Source of the DNA: Desulfobulbaceae bacterium
GTDB taxonomy: Bacteria > Desulfobacterota > Desulfobulbia > Desulfobulbales > SURF-16
Assembly (NCBI GenBank): GCA_024637145.1
Contig: JAGXFQ010000041.1
Span: 124,001 to 188,000 of the forward strand
DNA length: 64,000 bases
Direction: 5' to 3'
Part shown: in pieces, positions 39,544 to 48,981 of the stretch
Position numbering within the stretch: position 1 is the stretch's first letter
How the letters are laid out: every line of letters begins with the position of its first letter
Position numbers and translations under genes: made by a program
The notes under the pieces: model-generated
Seen by the model: only the letters and a program-made list of their open reading frames with translations
Database searches by the model: none
What the model was told of the DNA's origin: nothing

Positions 39544-41472
39544 ATGAATTTTTTTGCAGCCCGTTCTTTTTTTCTCCTTGCTGCCGCTCTGCTGCTGGGT
39601 GCCTCCTGGTGCGGCGCTGCCGCTCAGCCTGAGTTGCAGCAAAAGAATATCGTTGTGCTGCATTCCTATCATAGCGGTCTGGGCTGGGTGGAGGATGTCA
39701 ATGCCGGTATCTACAAGATCCTGCTGGCCAAGGATCAGCATCATCTTGAACTCCATATGGAGTACATGGATGCCCAGCGCCTTGACAACTCCGACAATTT
39801 TCAGCGCCTGCGGGATCAGCTGACCCAGAAGTATCGGTCTCTGCGGTTTGCTGCTGTTATTGCCGTTGATGATATCGCCATCAATTTTCTGGCCCGTTTT
39901 CATGAGGAAATATTTCCGGGGGCAGCCACGCTTTTTTGTGGCAAGATCGGCAGCCAGCCCGTTGACCGGCATGGGCTGGCCGGCTTTGCCGGGGTGGTGG
40001 AAGACGTGGATATCAACGCCACCTTGACCGCCGGTCTTGATCTCTATCCGCACACCGAACGCATCGTGGTGATCAATGACCGCAGTGTCGACGGTCTTCT
40101 CCTTGAACCGCTGCTGCGCCGGGAGGAGAAGAGATTTGCGCCTCTGCCCTTTGAATTTCTCAACCCCGCTTCCATGGCTGAGCTGGTGGGGATGGTCAAG
40201 GAACTCAGCGGTAACACCCTGGTACTTTTGGGCAATTTTACCCAGGATGAGGCCGGGGGGGTATTTACCAATAAGCGTTCCTCCTGGCTTATTGCCAGCC
40301 GTTGCAAGGTCCCTATCTTGAGCATGTGGGATTTTTATCTAGGCAGTGGCCCCTTAGGGGGCCGCATGGTCAGCGGCGCGGCCCAGGGCGAGAGGGCCGC
40401 CAAGCTTGCCATGCAGGTGATCTGGGGAGATCTGCTGGCCGGTGAGACCAAGACCGTGACCACGGATAATTATTACGCCTTTGACTATAATGAGATGCGC
40501 TGGTTTGATATCTCTTATGCCTCGTTACCGGCCAAGAGTACGGTCACCGAAGAGCCCCACTCTGTCTTGTGGAAGTATAAAAAACTGGGTTGGTCGGCTC
40601 TCGGTATCGCCCTGGCCCTGGAGGCCCTGGTTATTGTGCTGTCGGTCCTGGTCTATCGGTCCAAAAAAGCCGAGGCCTCCCTGGAAGAACATCGCAGCAC
40701 CCTGGAGGAGGTGGTGCACCAGCGCACCCTGGAGCTTTCTTCAACCAATAAGGTCCTCCAGAATGAAATTGAAGAGCGCAAACGGGTGGAGGCTGCCCTC
40801 CTTGATTCAGAGGAGGTCCTTCATCAGCTCTCCAATAACCTGCTCACTGTCCAGGAAAATGAGCGGCAGCGTATTTCTGTGGAGCTGCATGATGAGCTGG
40901 GCCAATCCCTGGCCGCCCTGAAACTGGAACTGCGGGCCATTGTCCGCGGCTTTGGCAGGCAATCTGTGGCCGTTCTGCAGGAAGAGTGCGAGGAACTGCG
41001 TTCGTCCATCAATCTCATCATTGAGAATGTGCGGCGCCTCTCCCGTAATTTGTCGCCGGTTCTGCTTGATGATCTCGGGATTGATGCCGCCCTTGATCAT
41101 CTGGTGAGCCATTTTGCCAAATTTTCCGGCCTGGAGGCGGATATCGACCTGGCAGAGATTAACCATTATTTCGGTCAGAATTCGCAGCGCATGATTTATC
41201 GTATTGTGCAGGAATCCCTCAATAACATGAGCAAGCATGCTGAAGCCACCGCCTTTGCCGTCCATATTGAAAAACGCCAGAATCGTATCTTTCTCGTTGT
41301 TAAAGATAATGGAAAAGGTTTTAATGTTGAGGAAGTTTTTTCGTCCATCAGCCCGGAAAAGGGCATGGGGCTCACTGCCATGGCGGAGCGTGTCCGCATC
41401 CTGCGCGGCAGTTTTGATATCGAAAGTGAGTCCGGCCACGGCACAGCTGTTCACGTGACCATTCCTGTTTGA
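39544..41472 (+). CDS. NarX-type sensor histidine kinase with periplasmic binding domain
   Basis: A 642-residue membrane kinase: signal peptide (FFLLAAALLLGASWCGAAA), a periplasmic ABC-substrate-binding-like sensor domain (about 30-330; IVVLHSYHSGLGWVEDVNAGI), one membrane helix near 345-370, a coiled coil, HisKA_3 with H449 in VELHDELGQSLAALKLEL, and HATPase_c (DNGKGFN, GMGLTAMAERV). The cognate LuxR-type regulator gene follows immediately. The ligand is unknown; the sensor domain resembles the YtrH/XynB-type substrate-binding fold used for small molecules. Confidence 0.9.
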   Translation: MNFFAARSFFLLAAALLLGASWCGAAAQPELQQKNIVVLHSYHSGLGWVEDVNAGIYKILLAKDQHHLELHMEYMDAQRLDNSDNFQRLRDQLTQKYRSLRFAAVIAVDDIAINFLARFHEEIFPGAATLFCGKIGSQPVDRHGLAGFAGVVEDVDINATLTAGLDLYPHTERIVVINDRSVDGLLLEPLLRREEKRFAPLPFEFLNPASMAELVGMVKELSGNTLVLLGNFTQDEAGGVFTNKRSSWLIASRCKVPILSMWDFYLGSGPLGGRMVSGAAQGERAAKLAMQVIWGDLLAGETKTVTTDNYYAFDYNEMRWFDISYASLPAKSTVTEEPHSVLWKYKKLGWSALGIALALEALVIVLSVLVYRSKKAEASLEEHRSTLEEVVHQRTLELSSTNKVLQNEIEERKRVEAALLDSEEVLHQLSNNLLTVQENERQRISVELHDELGQSLAALKLELRAIVRGFGRQSVAVLQEECEELRSSINLIIENVRRLSRNLSPVLLDDLGIDAALDHLVSHFAKFSGLEADIDLAEINHYFGQNSQRMIYRIVQESLNNMSKHAEATAFAVHIEKRQNRIFLVVKDNGKGFNVEEVFSSISPEKGMGLTAMAERVRILRGSFDIESESGHGTAVHVTIPV

Positions 41473-41508
41473 CCACTGCCCGAAGAGAAAGAAGAGGAGA
41501 TGTGCATT

Positions 41509-42165
41509 ATGGGGGTCTGTCGTGTTGTCCTGGCGGATGACCATGCCTTAATCCGGCATGGAATCAAGAAAATCATAGAGGCGGAGCCATCTCTTTCGGT
41601 GATTGGCCAGGTGGGTGACGGCCTTGAGCTCCTGAACTTTATCAAGGATGTTACCCCTGATATAATTCTTCTGGATATCTCCATGCCGAATCTGCGTGGC
41701 ATTGAGGCCATTGCTGAGGCCAAAAAGATCTGTCCCGGCGTCAAGATCATCATGCTCACCATGCATAAAAGTAAGCAGTATCTCTGTCATGCCCTTTCTG
41801 CCGGTGCTGATGGCTATATTCTCAAGGAAGATTCAGATACAGAACTGCTCACGGCCATTGATCATGCCTTGCAGGGGGAACTTTTTATCTCTCCAGGCCT
41901 TGCCGATGAGCTCTCCCCTGACGAGATCAGGGCCTGCCAGGAGAAGAAGGGGGTGCCTTCCGATTCCTTGACCCCCAGGGAAAGACAGGTTCTGAAGCTG
42001 GTGGCTGAGGGCCGTACCAGCCGAGATATTGCCGAGCTTTTATCCATTTCAACCCGGACGGTTGAACACCACCGGGCTAATCTGCTCAAGAAATTAAATA
42101 TCAATAATACAGCGGAACTTATTAAGTACGCGATCCAGAAAGGGTATGTTTTGCCCACGCCCTGA
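41509..42165 (+). CDS. NarL/FixJ-type response regulator
   Basis: A 218-residue two-component regulator. The receiver has the acidic pocket ADDHALIRHG near residue 8 and phospho-acceptor D56 in LLDISMP; K106-type lysine is in KEDSD near 106. The C-terminal LuxR helix-turn-helix carries LTPRERQVLKLVAEGRTSRDIAELL near 157-181. GAGGAG lies nine bases before ATG 41509, favoured over ATG 41500. It should be phosphorylated by the kinase encoded just upstream. Confidence 0.92.
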   Translation: MGVCRVVLADDHALIRHGIKKIIEAEPSLSVIGQVGDGLELLNFIKDVTPDIILLDISMPNLRGIEAIAEAKKICPGVKIIMLTMHKSKQYLCHALSAGADGYILKEDSDTELLTAIDHALQGELFISPGLADELSPDEIRACQEKKGVPSDSLTPRERQVLKLVAEGRTSRDIAELLSISTRTVEHHRANLLKKLNINNTAELIKYAIQKGYVLPTP

Positions 42166-42651
42166 TTCTCCTCAGATCTCTGTGCCTGCCGTGGCCTCGC
42201 TGCTTTCGGCCGCCCTATCATGCGTATGGGGTTAACGATTTAATTATTTTCTAAATTTCTAAGGCGGCGGCCGCTCTCTTTGCAGTCTTCTTTTTATCTC
42301 CTTGTTTTTAAATCACTTTGAAATAGGATGGAAAAGAAGCCATCTTTTTTCTTTACAGACCATCTATGGTGTGCTTTTCTGTTTTTGATTATACCACATT
42401 TAGTATGTTTTCCTCTCTGCCGTCCCTGCCGCTCGTTCCCTCCGCTGGCAAGATGACGGGTCCAGGGCTTCACCTCCTGCTGATTGCTCTGCGCGTGTTC
42501 CTTTAGAGAAGGAAAAATGTTTTTTTTACAGATGCACAGCTGTGCACCTGTTTGCCGGTTTGTCCACTCCCCCCTTTACGTCTGGGCGGGAAAAATCCAA
42601 CTCGTGTGTAGAAGATATATGCCACTAAGGAAAGTTGCTAAGGAGATGCTA
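42166..42651. other. nrdJ upstream region
   Basis: About 485 bases without a supported gene. An in-frame extension of nrdJ (from 42484) is open but has no homology features. I looked for a cobalamin riboswitch and for paired NrdR boxes and could not recognise either with confidence. A GCGGCCGC palindrome lies near 42266. Confidence 0.4.
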
Positions 42652-44925
42652 ATGACGAAGAAGATGTCTGCCACTGCCAGTTCTCTTCCTGCTGGAGCCC
42701 CAATTCCAGCTTTTACCGATAATGCCGTCAGTGTTCTGGAACGGCGTTATTTGATGAAAGATGAAGAAGGGACCGTTCTGGAAAAACCTGAGGATATGCT
42801 GTGGCGGGTGGCCAGTACCATTGCCACTGCTGATGCCTCCTATGATAAAAAGGCGGATGTCGATGGCCTGGCCATGGATTTTTACACCATGATGGCTCAC
42901 TTTGATTTTATGCCCAATTCTCCCACCCTGATGAATGCCGGCCGCGAACTTGGTCAGCTTTCCGCCTGTTTTGTCCTGCCCGTGGAAGATTCCATGGAGT
43001 CCATCTTCGAGGCGGTGAAGCAGACTGCTCTTATCCATAAAAGTGGCGGTGGTACGGGCTTTTCTTTCTCCCGCATTCGGCCTCACAACGATATCGTTCA
43101 CTCCACCAAGGGGGTTTCCTCCGGCCCTATTTCCTTTATGTCTGTCTTTGATGTTGCCACGGAAACCATTAAACAGGGGGGGACCAGAAGAGGGGCCAAT
43201 ATGGCCATGCTGCGGGTGGACCATCCTGATATCATGGATTTCATCAAGGTCAAGTCAGATCTTAAAAAACTCAATAATTTCAATATATCTGTCTCTATAA
43301 CAAATAAGTTTATGGATGCGGTGGAAAACGATGAGGATTATGACATCATTAATCCCCGTGACAATGAAGTGGTGGCCCGTAAAAACGCCCGCAAGGTCTT
43401 CAAGCAGATTGTCAACCAGGCCTGGTTCTCCGGCGAGCCCGGCATTGTTTTTATCGACAGGATGAATGATGGCAATCCTACCCCGGCCCTGGGCGCCATT
43501 GAAAGTACCAATCCTTGTGGTGAACAGCCCCTCCTGCCCCACGAGTCGTGCAACCTGGGCTCCATTAATCTGGCCAATATGGTGGTTGACGGCAAGATTG
43601 ATTTTGCCAAGCTTGCTGATATCGTTGAGAAGGCGGTCCATTTTTTGGATAATGTCGTTGATCTTAATCGCTACCCACTGCCTGAGATTGCCACCATAAC
43701 CAAGGGCAACCGCAAGGTTGGTCTCGGGGTTATGGGCTTTGCGGATATGCTGATTTATCTCGGTATTGCCTATTCCTCTACAGAGGCGGCCACGCTTGCT
43801 GAGAAGGTGATGAAATTTATTGATGACGCGGCCCTTCAGGCCTCTGTTAAACTGGCCCGAATCCGGGGCGCCTTTCCTAATTTCGCCAAGTCTGTTTATT
43901 ACGACAAGGACCCTGAGACGCCGGTGCGTAACGCCACCCGCACTACCATCGCCCCCACCGGGACCATTTCCATTCTGGCCAACTGTTCCAGTGGTGTAGA
44001 ACCCTTGTTTGCTATTTCCTATGTGCGCCGGGTCATGGATAATGATGAATTTTATGAGGTGAATCCCTTCTTTGAGAAGGTTGCCAAGGAAAACGGTTTC
44101 TACTCCACCACTCTCATGAAGGAGATTGCCGAGCATGGCACGGTGCAGGGTATCATGGATATCCCTCCCCACTACCGCCAGGTTTTTGAGACCGCCCATG
44201 ATATCAGTCCCAAGAACCATATCGATATCCAGGCCGCCTTTCAGCTCCACACCAACAATGCTGTGAGTAAAACCATTAACTTCCCGCACAGTGCCACCCA
44301 GGAGGATGTGCATGAGGCCTATATGCGGGCCTACCGCCAGGGCTGTAAGGGGGCGACCATCTATCGTGACGGGTGCCGGGAAAACCAGGTCCTTTCCACC
44401 GGCAAGACAGAGAAGCAGGACGTTGACCAGGCCAAGGTCAGAGTCCTTGAGCAGCAACGGATCAAACGAGATCGGCCGCGCAAGCTCACCGGCAGTACCT
44501 ATCAGATGGAAACCGGTTGCGGACCCATGTATGTCACCATCAATGAAGATGATGAGGGGCAACAATTCGAGCTCTTCAATATGGTGGGCAAGGCCGGTGG
44601 CTGCGCGGCCAGTCAGTGTGAGGCCATTGGCCGTCTGGTCTCACTGGCCTGGCGCTCAGGCATGGCCCCTGAGCCGGTGGTCAAGCAGCTCATCGGCATC
44701 AGTTGTCATAAACCGCACGGCCTCGGCAAGAACAAGGTGGTTTCCTGTGCGGATGCCATTGCCAAGGCCATTCAGCAGCATATGGAAGGGCATGGTCATA
44801 CCGCCTGCAAGGATGGCAACACCGGTCATCAGATGTGTGGCGCCTGTCCTGAATGTGGTGGGGTGATTGAGCATGAAGGCGGCTGCTGCGTTTGCCATTC
44901 CTGCGGCTATTCCGAGTGTGGCTGA
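42652..44925 (+). CDS. nrdJ: adenosylcobalamin-dependent ribonucleotide reductase (class II)
   Basis: Makes deoxyribonucleotides without oxygen dependence using adenosylcobalamin. The 757-residue protein has PNSPTLMNAGRELGQLSACF near residues 90-109, the TGFSFSRIRP segment near 140, the catalytic block NPCGEQPLLPHESCNLGSIN near 285-304 and the TIAPTGTISILANCSSGVEP phosphate-binding run near 430-449. The C-terminal tail (CGACPECGGVIEHEGGC and CHSC) is a zinc-binding cysteine cluster with redox-active cysteines. ATG 42652 follows AGGAG by six bases. Ends in a very strong terminator. Confidence 0.95.
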   Translation: MTKKMSATASSLPAGAPIPAFTDNAVSVLERRYLMKDEEGTVLEKPEDMLWRVASTIATADASYDKKADVDGLAMDFYTMMAHFDFMPNSPTLMNAGRELGQLSACFVLPVEDSMESIFEAVKQTALIHKSGGGTGFSFSRIRPHNDIVHSTKGVSSGPISFMSVFDVATETIKQGGTRRGANMAMLRVDHPDIMDFIKVKSDLKKLNNFNISVSITNKFMDAVENDEDYDIINPRDNEVVARKNARKVFKQIVNQAWFSGEPGIVFIDRMNDGNPTPALGAIESTNPCGEQPLLPHESCNLGSINLANMVVDGKIDFAKLADIVEKAVHFLDNVVDLNRYPLPEIATITKGNRKVGLGVMGFADMLIYLGIAYSSTEAATLAEKVMKFIDDAALQASVKLARIRGAFPNFAKSVYYDKDPETPVRNATRTTIAPTGTISILANCSSGVEPLFAISYVRRVMDNDEFYEVNPFFEKVAKENGFYSTTLMKEIAEHGTVQGIMDIPPHYRQVFETAHDISPKNHIDIQAAFQLHTNNAVSKTINFPHSATQEDVHEAYMRAYRQGCKGATIYRDGCRENQVLSTGKTEKQDVDQAKVRVLEQQRIKRDRPRKLTGSTYQMETGCGPMYVTINEDDEGQQFELFNMVGKAGGCAASQCEAIGRLVSLAWRSGMAPEPVVKQLIGISCHKPHGLGKNKVVSCADAIAKAIQQHMEGHGHTACKDGNTGHQMCGACPECGGVIEHEGGCCVCHSCGYSECG

Positions 44926-44946
44926 TCTCTTTGTTTGTGGCCTAGG

Positions 44947-44997
44947 CACCATAAAAAAGGGGCGGAAGAATTTTTCTTCCGCCCCTTTTTTATGGTG
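44947..44997. terminator. bidirectional terminator between nrdJ and the PP2C gene
   Basis: Perfect 24-bp stem (44947-44970 with 44974-44997) and a 3-base loop; runs of A and T inside both arms allow termination in both directions between convergent genes. Confidence 0.85.
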
Positions 44998-45021
44998 GTA
45001 TGCCGCCGTGCAGATCACGAT

Positions 45022-45774
45022 TCACTCCACCTTGAGAAGAAGCGCCGTGATATTATCGCGGCCTCCGGCTTCATTGGCCTGCGTGATCAGCTGGTCGCAG
45101 GCAATTTCCAGAGTGAGGGCCGTGCTGATGATGTGGAAAATTTCCGTATCGCTCACCATATTCCAGAGCCCGTCAGAGCAGAGCAGAAGCTGGTCCTGAC
45201 AGGCAAGATCCAGAAGATGATATTCAGGATTGCTCTCCCTGTTGACCCCGATACAGCGGGTGACAATGTTTTTGGGTTGTCTTTCATCACTCCCTGAACT
45301 CAGGGCCGCCAGCGAATGATCAGAGGTGATCTGCGTCGTCTCCTTATCCTTGATCAGGTAACCCCGAACATCACCGACATGGCAGAGGTGGGCCTGGCTC
45401 CCCATGATCAGGCAACCTATCATGGTGCAGCCCAAGCCGGCTCTTGCAGGTTGTTGATCGCCATAGGCCAGAACTGTGCTGTTGGCCTGGCGGAAACCCT
45501 CGGTTAAGAGGTGGCGGCAGGCATCGGCGGAAAAACGGCTCCGGTTGAGTTCTGCAGCCGGAATGGCCTCAATAACGGCTTCGATGGCTAAACGACTGGC
45601 TATTTCGCCGGCCCTGTGGCCACCCATACCATCGGCAACCAGGTAGAGGTTCTGGCCGGGCCGCAGGGCGAAACTGTCTTCATTATGCTGGCGCACCTTG
45701 CCGGTGTCTGTACGGCCGAAGCTGCTGATCTTAAGCCTTTTATGAGTGAATAAGGTGCGGATAAAATTGATCAA
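45022..45774 (-). CDS. PP2C-family serine/threonine protein phosphatase
   Basis: A 250-residue PPM/PP2C phosphatase. The metal-coordinating motifs are intact: DTGKVRQHNEDSF near 20, ADGMGGHRAGEIAS near 48 with the catalytic DG pair, LLCSDGLWNMV near 198 and GGRDNITALLL near 237. It would reverse phosphorylation by the adjacent kinase, whose stop codon overlaps this gene's start by four bases, so the pair is translationally coupled. Confidence 0.93.
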   Translation of the reverse strand: MINFIRTLFTHKRLKISSFGRTDTGKVRQHNEDSFALRPGQNLYLVADGMGGHRAGEIASRLAIEAVIEAIPAAELNRSRFSADACRHLLTEGFRQANSTVLAYGDQQPARAGLGCTMIGCLIMGSQAHLCHVGDVRGYLIKDKETTQITSDHSLAALSSGSDERQPKNIVTRCIGVNRESNPEYHLLDLACQDQLLLCSDGLWNMVSDTEIFHIISTALTLEIACDQLITQANEAGGRDNITALLLKVE

Positions 45775-48221
45775 GACGATGCCCCTGAGCTGATATCTTT
45801 GAAGTTAAGGTCGTAAAATATTTTCCATAAGATGACAGAACCATTCTGGTTGCCGGCAATAAAGGTGGCCGCTCCCGGCCCCGGAATAAGGGTGCAGATG
45901 CCATCTCCCCGGCCATCAACCAGCAAAATATTGGTGGCCATGCTGATATCCCATATCTTGACAAGGTCTGACTCACTGCCGGTTATCAGACTAAAACCAT
46001 CATCGGCAAGGAGAACCGACGTCGCCAGATCCTCGTTGTTCTCCATGGTCTTGATGCAGTTTGACTCTTTTATGTCCCAGACCCTGATGAGCCGATCTTC
46101 GCTGACTGTGGCCAGCCGGCTGCCGTCGCCGGCGAGGCTCAGCGTTTTGATGGGGAGAACATGGGCCTCAATGATCCGGCGCACTTTTTTTTCGATAAAA
46201 TCCCAGATCTGCAGCGTGCCGTCCCGGCAACCCACCACAAAATCGAGGCCGCCGGCCAGCAAGGCCATGTCGTTAATGGCGGAGCTGGCCTGAAAGGTAT
46301 ATTGCCTGCTTTTGACCAGGTCAAAGAAAATAATTTTGCCGTGATTGCCGCCTGCCGCCAGCCAGCGGTTATCCTGACTAAAGAGAAGGGTGTTGATCGC
46401 CTCGTTGGCACAGGTGAGGACGGTTTCCTTATTATTTATCAGTGATTTAAGGAGAAGAGTGCCGCTTTTCTGGCCCACGGCGAGATAGCTGCCCGAGGGG
46501 CAGAGCGCCAGCGCCGAGACAGAGGTGTTGGGAAGGCGGAACTCTTCTGTGGTAGAATCCCTGCCTGAAGCGCTCATCTCCTTGCTGGCCATGGACCAGG
46601 GACGGTTAAAATGGAGGATGCGAAAGTCACCCTGGCCAGTGGCGCAGACCAGTTTGCCGCTGTTCTGGCTGTAACAGAGAAAGCGGCCGGCCTCAGGCAG
46701 CTGGGTCAGACGTTGACGTTGCAGGGCAAGGACTCCTTTTTTAGAGCCTTTGGCTGCCAGTGTGTCATAGATTTTTTCCAGACCCGGGTCCAGGCCAAAC
46801 CCTGTTTCCTGCCAGTGTTGGCGAAGGGTGGCAAAGCTGCGCGCCAATTTGCCCATTTTGGCGAGGCTGGAAATATTGTCGCGAACGGAATGCTGCAGCT
46901 GGTTTTTCTGAAAAATCTCCATGGGGGTGTGGGGCGGGCAGAGAATCAGTTCCGGCGCCACATGTCTGGTTGCCAAGGGGGTGCCCATGTTTGCTGCCAC
47001 CTCCGCCACCAGTTGCAGGAGCTGTTGGTGGCGGGGAAACATTTTTTGGGTGGAGCTGAGACGGCGCTGCATCCGGGCCGCCGTGATGGCGGTGGCCCGC
47101 CAAGAGAGGAGATGCAGGTTGATTGCCGCCTCTGGCAGGTGGTCGTTGATTTCCAGGGCCTGCAGCAGGAAATCCCGCGCCTCCCTGAATTTCCCCAGTT
47201 CAGCCAGGGAAACGGCACGGTTATTCAGGTGTTGGGCCTGCAGGTTCACCTGGCCCATCTGGGCGTAGGGACAGGAAACCTTGAAGAGATCTAGATAGAT
47301 CTTATGGAGATCCTGCCGCAGTTCCTGAAAATTTTGGTATCGCTGCCGGGGATCATGCTGGACACATTTCTGGAGAAGGCGAACCATGGCCTGGGAAAGG
47401 GGTGCTTCTCTGTAGCAGGAGAGGGGAGTGGGGCATATTTCTTCACTGTTGTGGGTGTAGGGGCGTTTACCACAAAACATCATCCACAGGCAAAGGCCAA
47501 AGGAGAAGATGTCGGTACGGAGGTCGACTTGGTGGGTGTTGAGCAGTTGTTCCGGAGAGGCGTAGTTAAGGGTGCCGCGAAAGCCATCTGTGGAATCGCT
47601 CTCTTTGTGTCTGGCGTTGCCCCCCGCCCTGGCCTGCTCCGGGCAGGAATCGGCGTTAATCAGGCGCAGAATGCCGAAGTCCGTTATCTTGACCAGGCCA
47701 TCTCGGGTGAGGAGGATGTTCTGGGGTTTGATATCGCGATGGATGATATTTTTTGAGTGGGTATACTCCATACCATTGCAGAATTGGATGGCGATGGAGA
47801 GGAGATCACGGCGGTTACGCAGCCGACCCTTGTTAAGCCACTCTGCCAAGGTGCCGCCGTTAATATACTCGATGAAGATTTGGGCGGCCTTATCCTGTTT
47901 CTTGATGAAATAACAGGCGGCAATATTAGGGTGAAGGCCAAGGTCAATCCAGGCCTGTGCCTCGCTGAAAATGCGCTGAATACCTTCTGGGGAGGTCAAG
48001 ACCTCTGGCCGGGGAACCTTGATGGCCATTTTGACCCCCCAGGTGAGGTGGTTGGCAATAAAAACGCGGCCCATGGCCCCAAGAAAAATCGCTTCAATCT
48101 GGTAACGGTTATTGATGATGTCGCCTACCTGCCAGGTCGCGGGTTCCTTCTCCTGTCTGGGGGGAAGGGGGGCCAGAAACTCAGTAGGGGCGTTTTCAGG
48201 GCTGTCGGTCACAAGGGGCAT
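45771..48221 (-). CDS. Hanks-type Ser/Thr kinase with TPR-like linker and C-terminal WD40 repeats
   Basis: An 816-residue soluble kinase. The kinase domain (about 40-305) has the ATP lysine in MAIKVPRP, the catalytic loop HRDIKPQN (H161-R162-D163) and DFG (ITDFGILRL). A helical, TPR-like section (about 310-430; ALNDRAVSLAELGKFREARDFL-like) follows, then six to seven WD40 repeats (about 490-816; for example SRLATVSEDRLIRVWDI). The propeller probably recruits substrates. The start at 48221 leaves 19 bases to the FHA gene; a longer frame would overlap it. No membrane segment. Confidence 0.9.
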   Translation of the reverse strand: MPLVTDSPENAPTEFLAPLPPRQEKEPATWQVGDIINNRYQIEAIFLGAMGRVFIANHLTWGVKMAIKVPRPEVLTSPEGIQRIFSEAQAWIDLGLHPNIAACYFIKKQDKAAQIFIEYINGGTLAEWLNKGRLRNRRDLLSIAIQFCNGMEYTHSKNIIHRDIKPQNILLTRDGLVKITDFGILRLINADSCPEQARAGGNARHKESDSTDGFRGTLNYASPEQLLNTHQVDLRTDIFSFGLCLWMMFCGKRPYTHNSEEICPTPLSCYREAPLSQAMVRLLQKCVQHDPRQRYQNFQELRQDLHKIYLDLFKVSCPYAQMGQVNLQAQHLNNRAVSLAELGKFREARDFLLQALEINDHLPEAAINLHLLSWRATAITAARMQRRLSSTQKMFPRHQQLLQLVAEVAANMGTPLATRHVAPELILCPPHTPMEIFQKNQLQHSVRDNISSLAKMGKLARSFATLRQHWQETGFGLDPGLEKIYDTLAAKGSKKGVLALQRQRLTQLPEAGRFLCYSQNSGKLVCATGQGDFRILHFNRPWSMASKEMSASGRDSTTEEFRLPNTSVSALALCPSGSYLAVGQKSGTLLLKSLINNKETVLTCANEAINTLLFSQDNRWLAAGGNHGKIIFFDLVKSRQYTFQASSAINDMALLAGGLDFVVGCRDGTLQIWDFIEKKVRRIIEAHVLPIKTLSLAGDGSRLATVSEDRLIRVWDIKESNCIKTMENNEDLATSVLLADDGFSLITGSESDLVKIWDISMATNILLVDGRGDGICTLIPGPGAATFIAGNQNGSVILWKIFYDLNFKDISSGASS

Positions 48222-48240
48222 GTTCTCTTCGGGGCCTTGG

Positions 48241-48942
48241 TTAGGGGAGCTTTTCGAACCTGATCTGGTGGCTGCGGATGGTAATGATATCGCCGGGATG
48301 TAATTTGCGGGGTGTCTGTAGGGGGATGCCGTTGAGTCTTGTCTTGATGAAGCCACCTTGGGGAATGAGATAATAGCCATCCGGCCGCATGTTGATAAAA
48401 CATTGATTGGCGGCAATAAAAAAACCTGGAGTTCGGATGTCACTGTTGGCTGCCTTGCCAATTTTGACGCTGGTTCTGCCGGCCAGCGTCAGGGTGTTTG
48501 GCTGGGCGTTGCCGGTAAGAATCTGAAGGTGAAAAGAGTTGCGTCCAGAATTTCCCCCTTCTTTTTTTGGACTGGGCTTACCTGGGGCAAAAATAGTGGC
48601 GTCCTCAAGGTCCATGGGCAGGGCTGAGGAGGAGAGCTGTTTTTTTCCGGCAAAATCAGTGCCGCACACCAGCGAAAATTTGCCCAGCTTTACCTCATCC
48701 CCCTGATGCAATTGGATGAAATCAATCTTGTTGTTATTGACAAAGGAGCCATTGAGGCTGCAGAGATCCTGCAAAAAGGGTTTACCGTTTTGGATCTCCA
48801 GGGCGGCATGATGTCTGGAGATGGCAGTATTGTCTATCTTGACGGTTGCATCATCGCCGCGGCCGATAATGAGACGTTCGCCCTCCTCTATTTCAAACTC
48901 CTTAATGACCTTGTTCTGTAGGGTGATGGCCCATTTACTCAT
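48241..48942 (-). CDS. protein with two FHA domains
   Basis: A 233-residue protein. The N-terminal FHA domain (about 5-95) has the phosphothreonine-binding residues GRGDDATVKI, SRHHA and SLNGSFVN. A second, degenerate FHA-like fold follows (about 140-230), with weaker GKAANSDI and no SRHH motif. FHA domains bind phosphothreonine peptides, so it is a likely partner of the kinase encoded directly downstream. The gap to that gene is 19 bases. Confidence 0.85.
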   Translation of the reverse strand: MSKWAITLQNKVIKEFEIEEGERLIIGRGDDATVKIDNTAISRHHAALEIQNGKPFLQDLCSLNGSFVNNNKIDFIQLHQGDEVKLGKFSLVCGTDFAGKKQLSSSALPMDLEDATIFAPGKPSPKKEGGNSGRNSFHLQILTGNAQPNTLTLAGRTSVKIGKAANSDIRTPGFFIAANQCFINMRPDGYYLIPQGGFIKTRLNGIPLQTPRKLHPGDIITIRSHQIRFEKLP

Positions 48943-48981
48943 AGCGCTATCCTGTTGCTGTTGCCGTTCATATCTATACTC

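Noticed and set aside
37954-40053. 699-codon minus-strand frame opposite prfC and the NarX-like kinase
   Set aside because: Spans two well-supported plus-strand genes and has the composition of a reverse-complement shadow.
42484-42651. N-terminal extension of nrdJ by 56 codons
   Set aside because: The extension is cysteine-rich but lacks reductase features, while ATG 42652 has a well-placed AGGAG site.
42166-42651. possible cobalamin riboswitch or NrdR boxes before nrdJ
   Set aside because: I could not recognise the conserved B12-box or a convincing pair of NrdR sites by eye.
43255-44565. 436-codon minus-strand frame inside nrdJ
   Set aside because: Antisense shadow of a highly conserved enzyme.
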